A stretch of DNA of 64,000 bases from the NCBI RefSeq assembly GCF_024721605.1, contig NZ_CP102630.1, positions 1-64,000 on the forward strand, written 5' to 3'. Origin of the DNA: Sphingomicrobium flavum (GTDB lineage: Bacteria; Pseudomonadota; Alphaproteobacteria; Sphingomonadales; Sphingomonadaceae). Of the stretch, positions 62,767-64,000 are shown piece after piece. The notes under the pieces are model-generated. The model was not told where the DNA came from. It made no database searches and saw nothing but the letters and a program-made list of their open reading frames with translations. Position numbers and translations under genes: made by a program. Positions within the stretch are counted from its first letter, which is position 1; every line of letters begins with the position of its first letter.

Positions 62767-64000
62767 TGTTCAAGAAAATCCTGATCGCCAATCGCGGGGA
62801 AATTGCCTGCCGCGTGATGCGCACGGCCAAGAAGATGGGGATCGCCACGGTTGCGGTCTATTCCGATGCCGATGCCAAGGCGCCGCATGTCGAGATGGCC
62901 GATGAAGCCGTGCATATCGGCCCTGCGCCGGCGGCGGAAAGCTATCTGATCGCGGACAAGATCATCCAGGCCTGCAAGGATACGGGCGCCGAGGCAGTGC
63001 ATCCGGGCTATGGCTTCCTGTCCGAACGCGCGTCCTTCGTGGAAGCGCTCGACAAGGCCGGCATCGCCTTTATCGGCCCGCCTGCACCCGCCATCGCGGC
63101 AATGGGCGACAAGATTGAATCCAAGAAATTGGCCAAGGAAGCGGGCGTCAATGTGGTGCCCGGCTATCTCGGTGAAATTGCCGATACCGATGAAGCGGTG
63201 AAGATCGCCAATGATATCGGCTATCCGGTGATGATGAAGGCCTCGGCCGGGGGCGGCGGCAAGGGCATGCGGCTCGCCTTCAGCGAAAAGGATGTGCGCG
63301 AGGGCTTCGAGGCGACCAAGCGCGAGGGGCTCGCCTCATTCGGCGATGACCGCGTCTTCATCGAGAAATTCATCGAGGAACCGCGCCATATCGAAATCCA
63401 GGTGTTGGGCGATAAACATGGCAATATCGTCTATCTGGGCGAGCGCGAATGTTCGATCCAGCGCCGCCACCAGAAGGTGATCGAGGAAGCGCCGTCCCCC
63501 TTCGTGAGCCCTGAAATGCGCAAAAAGATGGGTGAACAGGCCGTCGCACTGGCCCGCGCCGTCGATTATCATTCGGCTGGCACGGTGGAGCTGATCGTTT
63601 CGGGCAAGGACAAGACGGGTGACGGTTTCTACTTCCTGGAAATGAACACCCGTCTGCAGGTCGAACATCCGGTCACCGAAGAGATTACCGGCGTCGACCT
63701 GGTCGAACAGATGATCCGCGTCGCCTATGGCGAGAAACTGCCCTTCGCGCAGGACGACATCAGCTATAACGGTTGGGCGATCGAGGCGCGCGTCTATGCC
63801 GAGGATCCCTATCGCGGCTTCCTCCCCTCCACCGGGCGGCTGACCACCTATCGCCCGCCTTATGAACAGCGCGACGATGAAGGCGTGGTGCGCGTCGATG
63901 ATGGCGTGGCCGAAGGCGGCGAAGTGTCGATGTTCTACGATCCGATGATCGCCAAGCTGATCACCCATGGCGAGGACCGCGAAACCGCGATCGACCTGGC
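62766..64000 (+). CDS. pccA: Propionyl/acetyl-CoA carboxylase, biotin-carboxylase (alpha) subunit, cut by window end
   Basis: The frame is open to the window end, so about 411 residues of a normally ~660-residue protein are visible. It begins [19 protein letters not shown], the biotin-carboxylase start, with the ATP-grasp loop [10 protein letters not shown], the catalytic [14 protein letters not shown] and RVYAEDP. The biotin domain lies beyond the window. It charges biotin with bicarbonate for pccB. A GGAGG ribosome site precedes the ATG. Confidence 0.95.
   Translation, partial: MFKKILIANRGEIACRVMRTAKKMGIATVAVYSDADAKAPHVEMADEAVHIGPAPAAESYLIADKIIQACKDTGAEAVHPGYGFLSERASFVEALDKAGIAFIGPPAPAIAAMGDKIESKKLAKEAGVNVVPGYLGEIADTDEAVKIANDIGYPVMMKASAGGGGKGMRLAFSEKDVREGFEATKREGLASFGDDRVFIEKFIEEPRHIEIQVLGDKHGNIVYLGERECSIQRRHQKVIEEAPSPFVSPEMRKKMGEQAVALARAVDYHSAGTVELIVSGKDKTGDGFYFLEMNTRLQVEHPVTEEITGVDLVEQMIRVAYGEKLPFAQDDISYNGWAIEARVYAEDPYRGFLPSTGRLTTYRPPYEQRDDEGVVRVDDGVAEGGEVSMFYDPMIAKLITHGEDRETAIDL

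Overview
The window is a high-GC chromosomal segment from an alphaproteobacterium, most likely a member of the Sphingomonadales. Four things point there: a MipZ division ATPase, the nucleoid protein GapR (DUF2312), a class I (archaeal-type) lysyl-tRNA synthetase, and a sphingomonad-style palindromic repeat that encodes the telltale HPELVEG peptide. Genes are tightly packed with many ATGA, GTGA or TAATG overlaps. I see no tRNA or rRNA gene, no CRISPR array, no insertion sequence, and no gene-free stretch longer than about 170 bases.

Region 1 (1-14.4 kb) is a type I secretion and adhesion locus. It holds the 3' end of a giant modular adhesin-like protein, then TolC, an ABC exporter, a SleB-type cell-wall hydrolase and an HlyD adaptor. 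A convergent LapG-type cysteine protease follows. The layout resembles Lap adhesin systems, but the adhesin's C-terminus has no RTX nonapeptides and a wall hydrolase sits inside the exporter operon. Region 2 (14.4-25.4 kb) is mixed housekeeping and accessory: an alpha/beta hydrolase, an orphan [2Fe-2S] protein, an RcnB-like Arg-rich protein, a DUF885 lipoprotein, LysRS, a serine hydrolase, a DinG-like helicase and a SixA-like phosphatase.

Region 3 (25.4-32.4 kb, minus strand) has the rpmF-plsX-fabH-ihfA-merR cluster, then a metallo-beta-lactamase-fold hydrolase, an M19 dipeptidase and an S9 peptidase. Region 4 (32.5-42.9 kb) has a pabB-pabC fusion, three proteins of the ligase-associated DNA-damage-response set (PdeM, DEXH helicase, exonuclease) without the ligase, phosphoglucomutase/phosphomannomutase, mipZ and panC. 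Region 5 (43-53 kb, minus strand) is the conserved yebC-ruvCAB-ybgC-tolQRAB-pal block. It is interrupted by an opposite-strand M19 homologue that has lost zinc-site residues.

Region 6 (53.4-64 kb) has ybjQ, gapR, pyk and a pair of related lipoproteins. It ends in a complete propionyl-CoA to succinyl-CoA operon: pccB, mce, scpA and pccA (cut by the window end). Two compositionally foreign small genes are spliced into that operon, and scpA carries an in-frame palindromic-repeat insertion between its catalytic and B12 domains. The best candidates for something new are the non-RTX adhesin exporter with its embedded wall hydrolase, the coding palindrome in scpA, the apparent CTG-initiated helicase, and a probable leaderless exonuclease gene.
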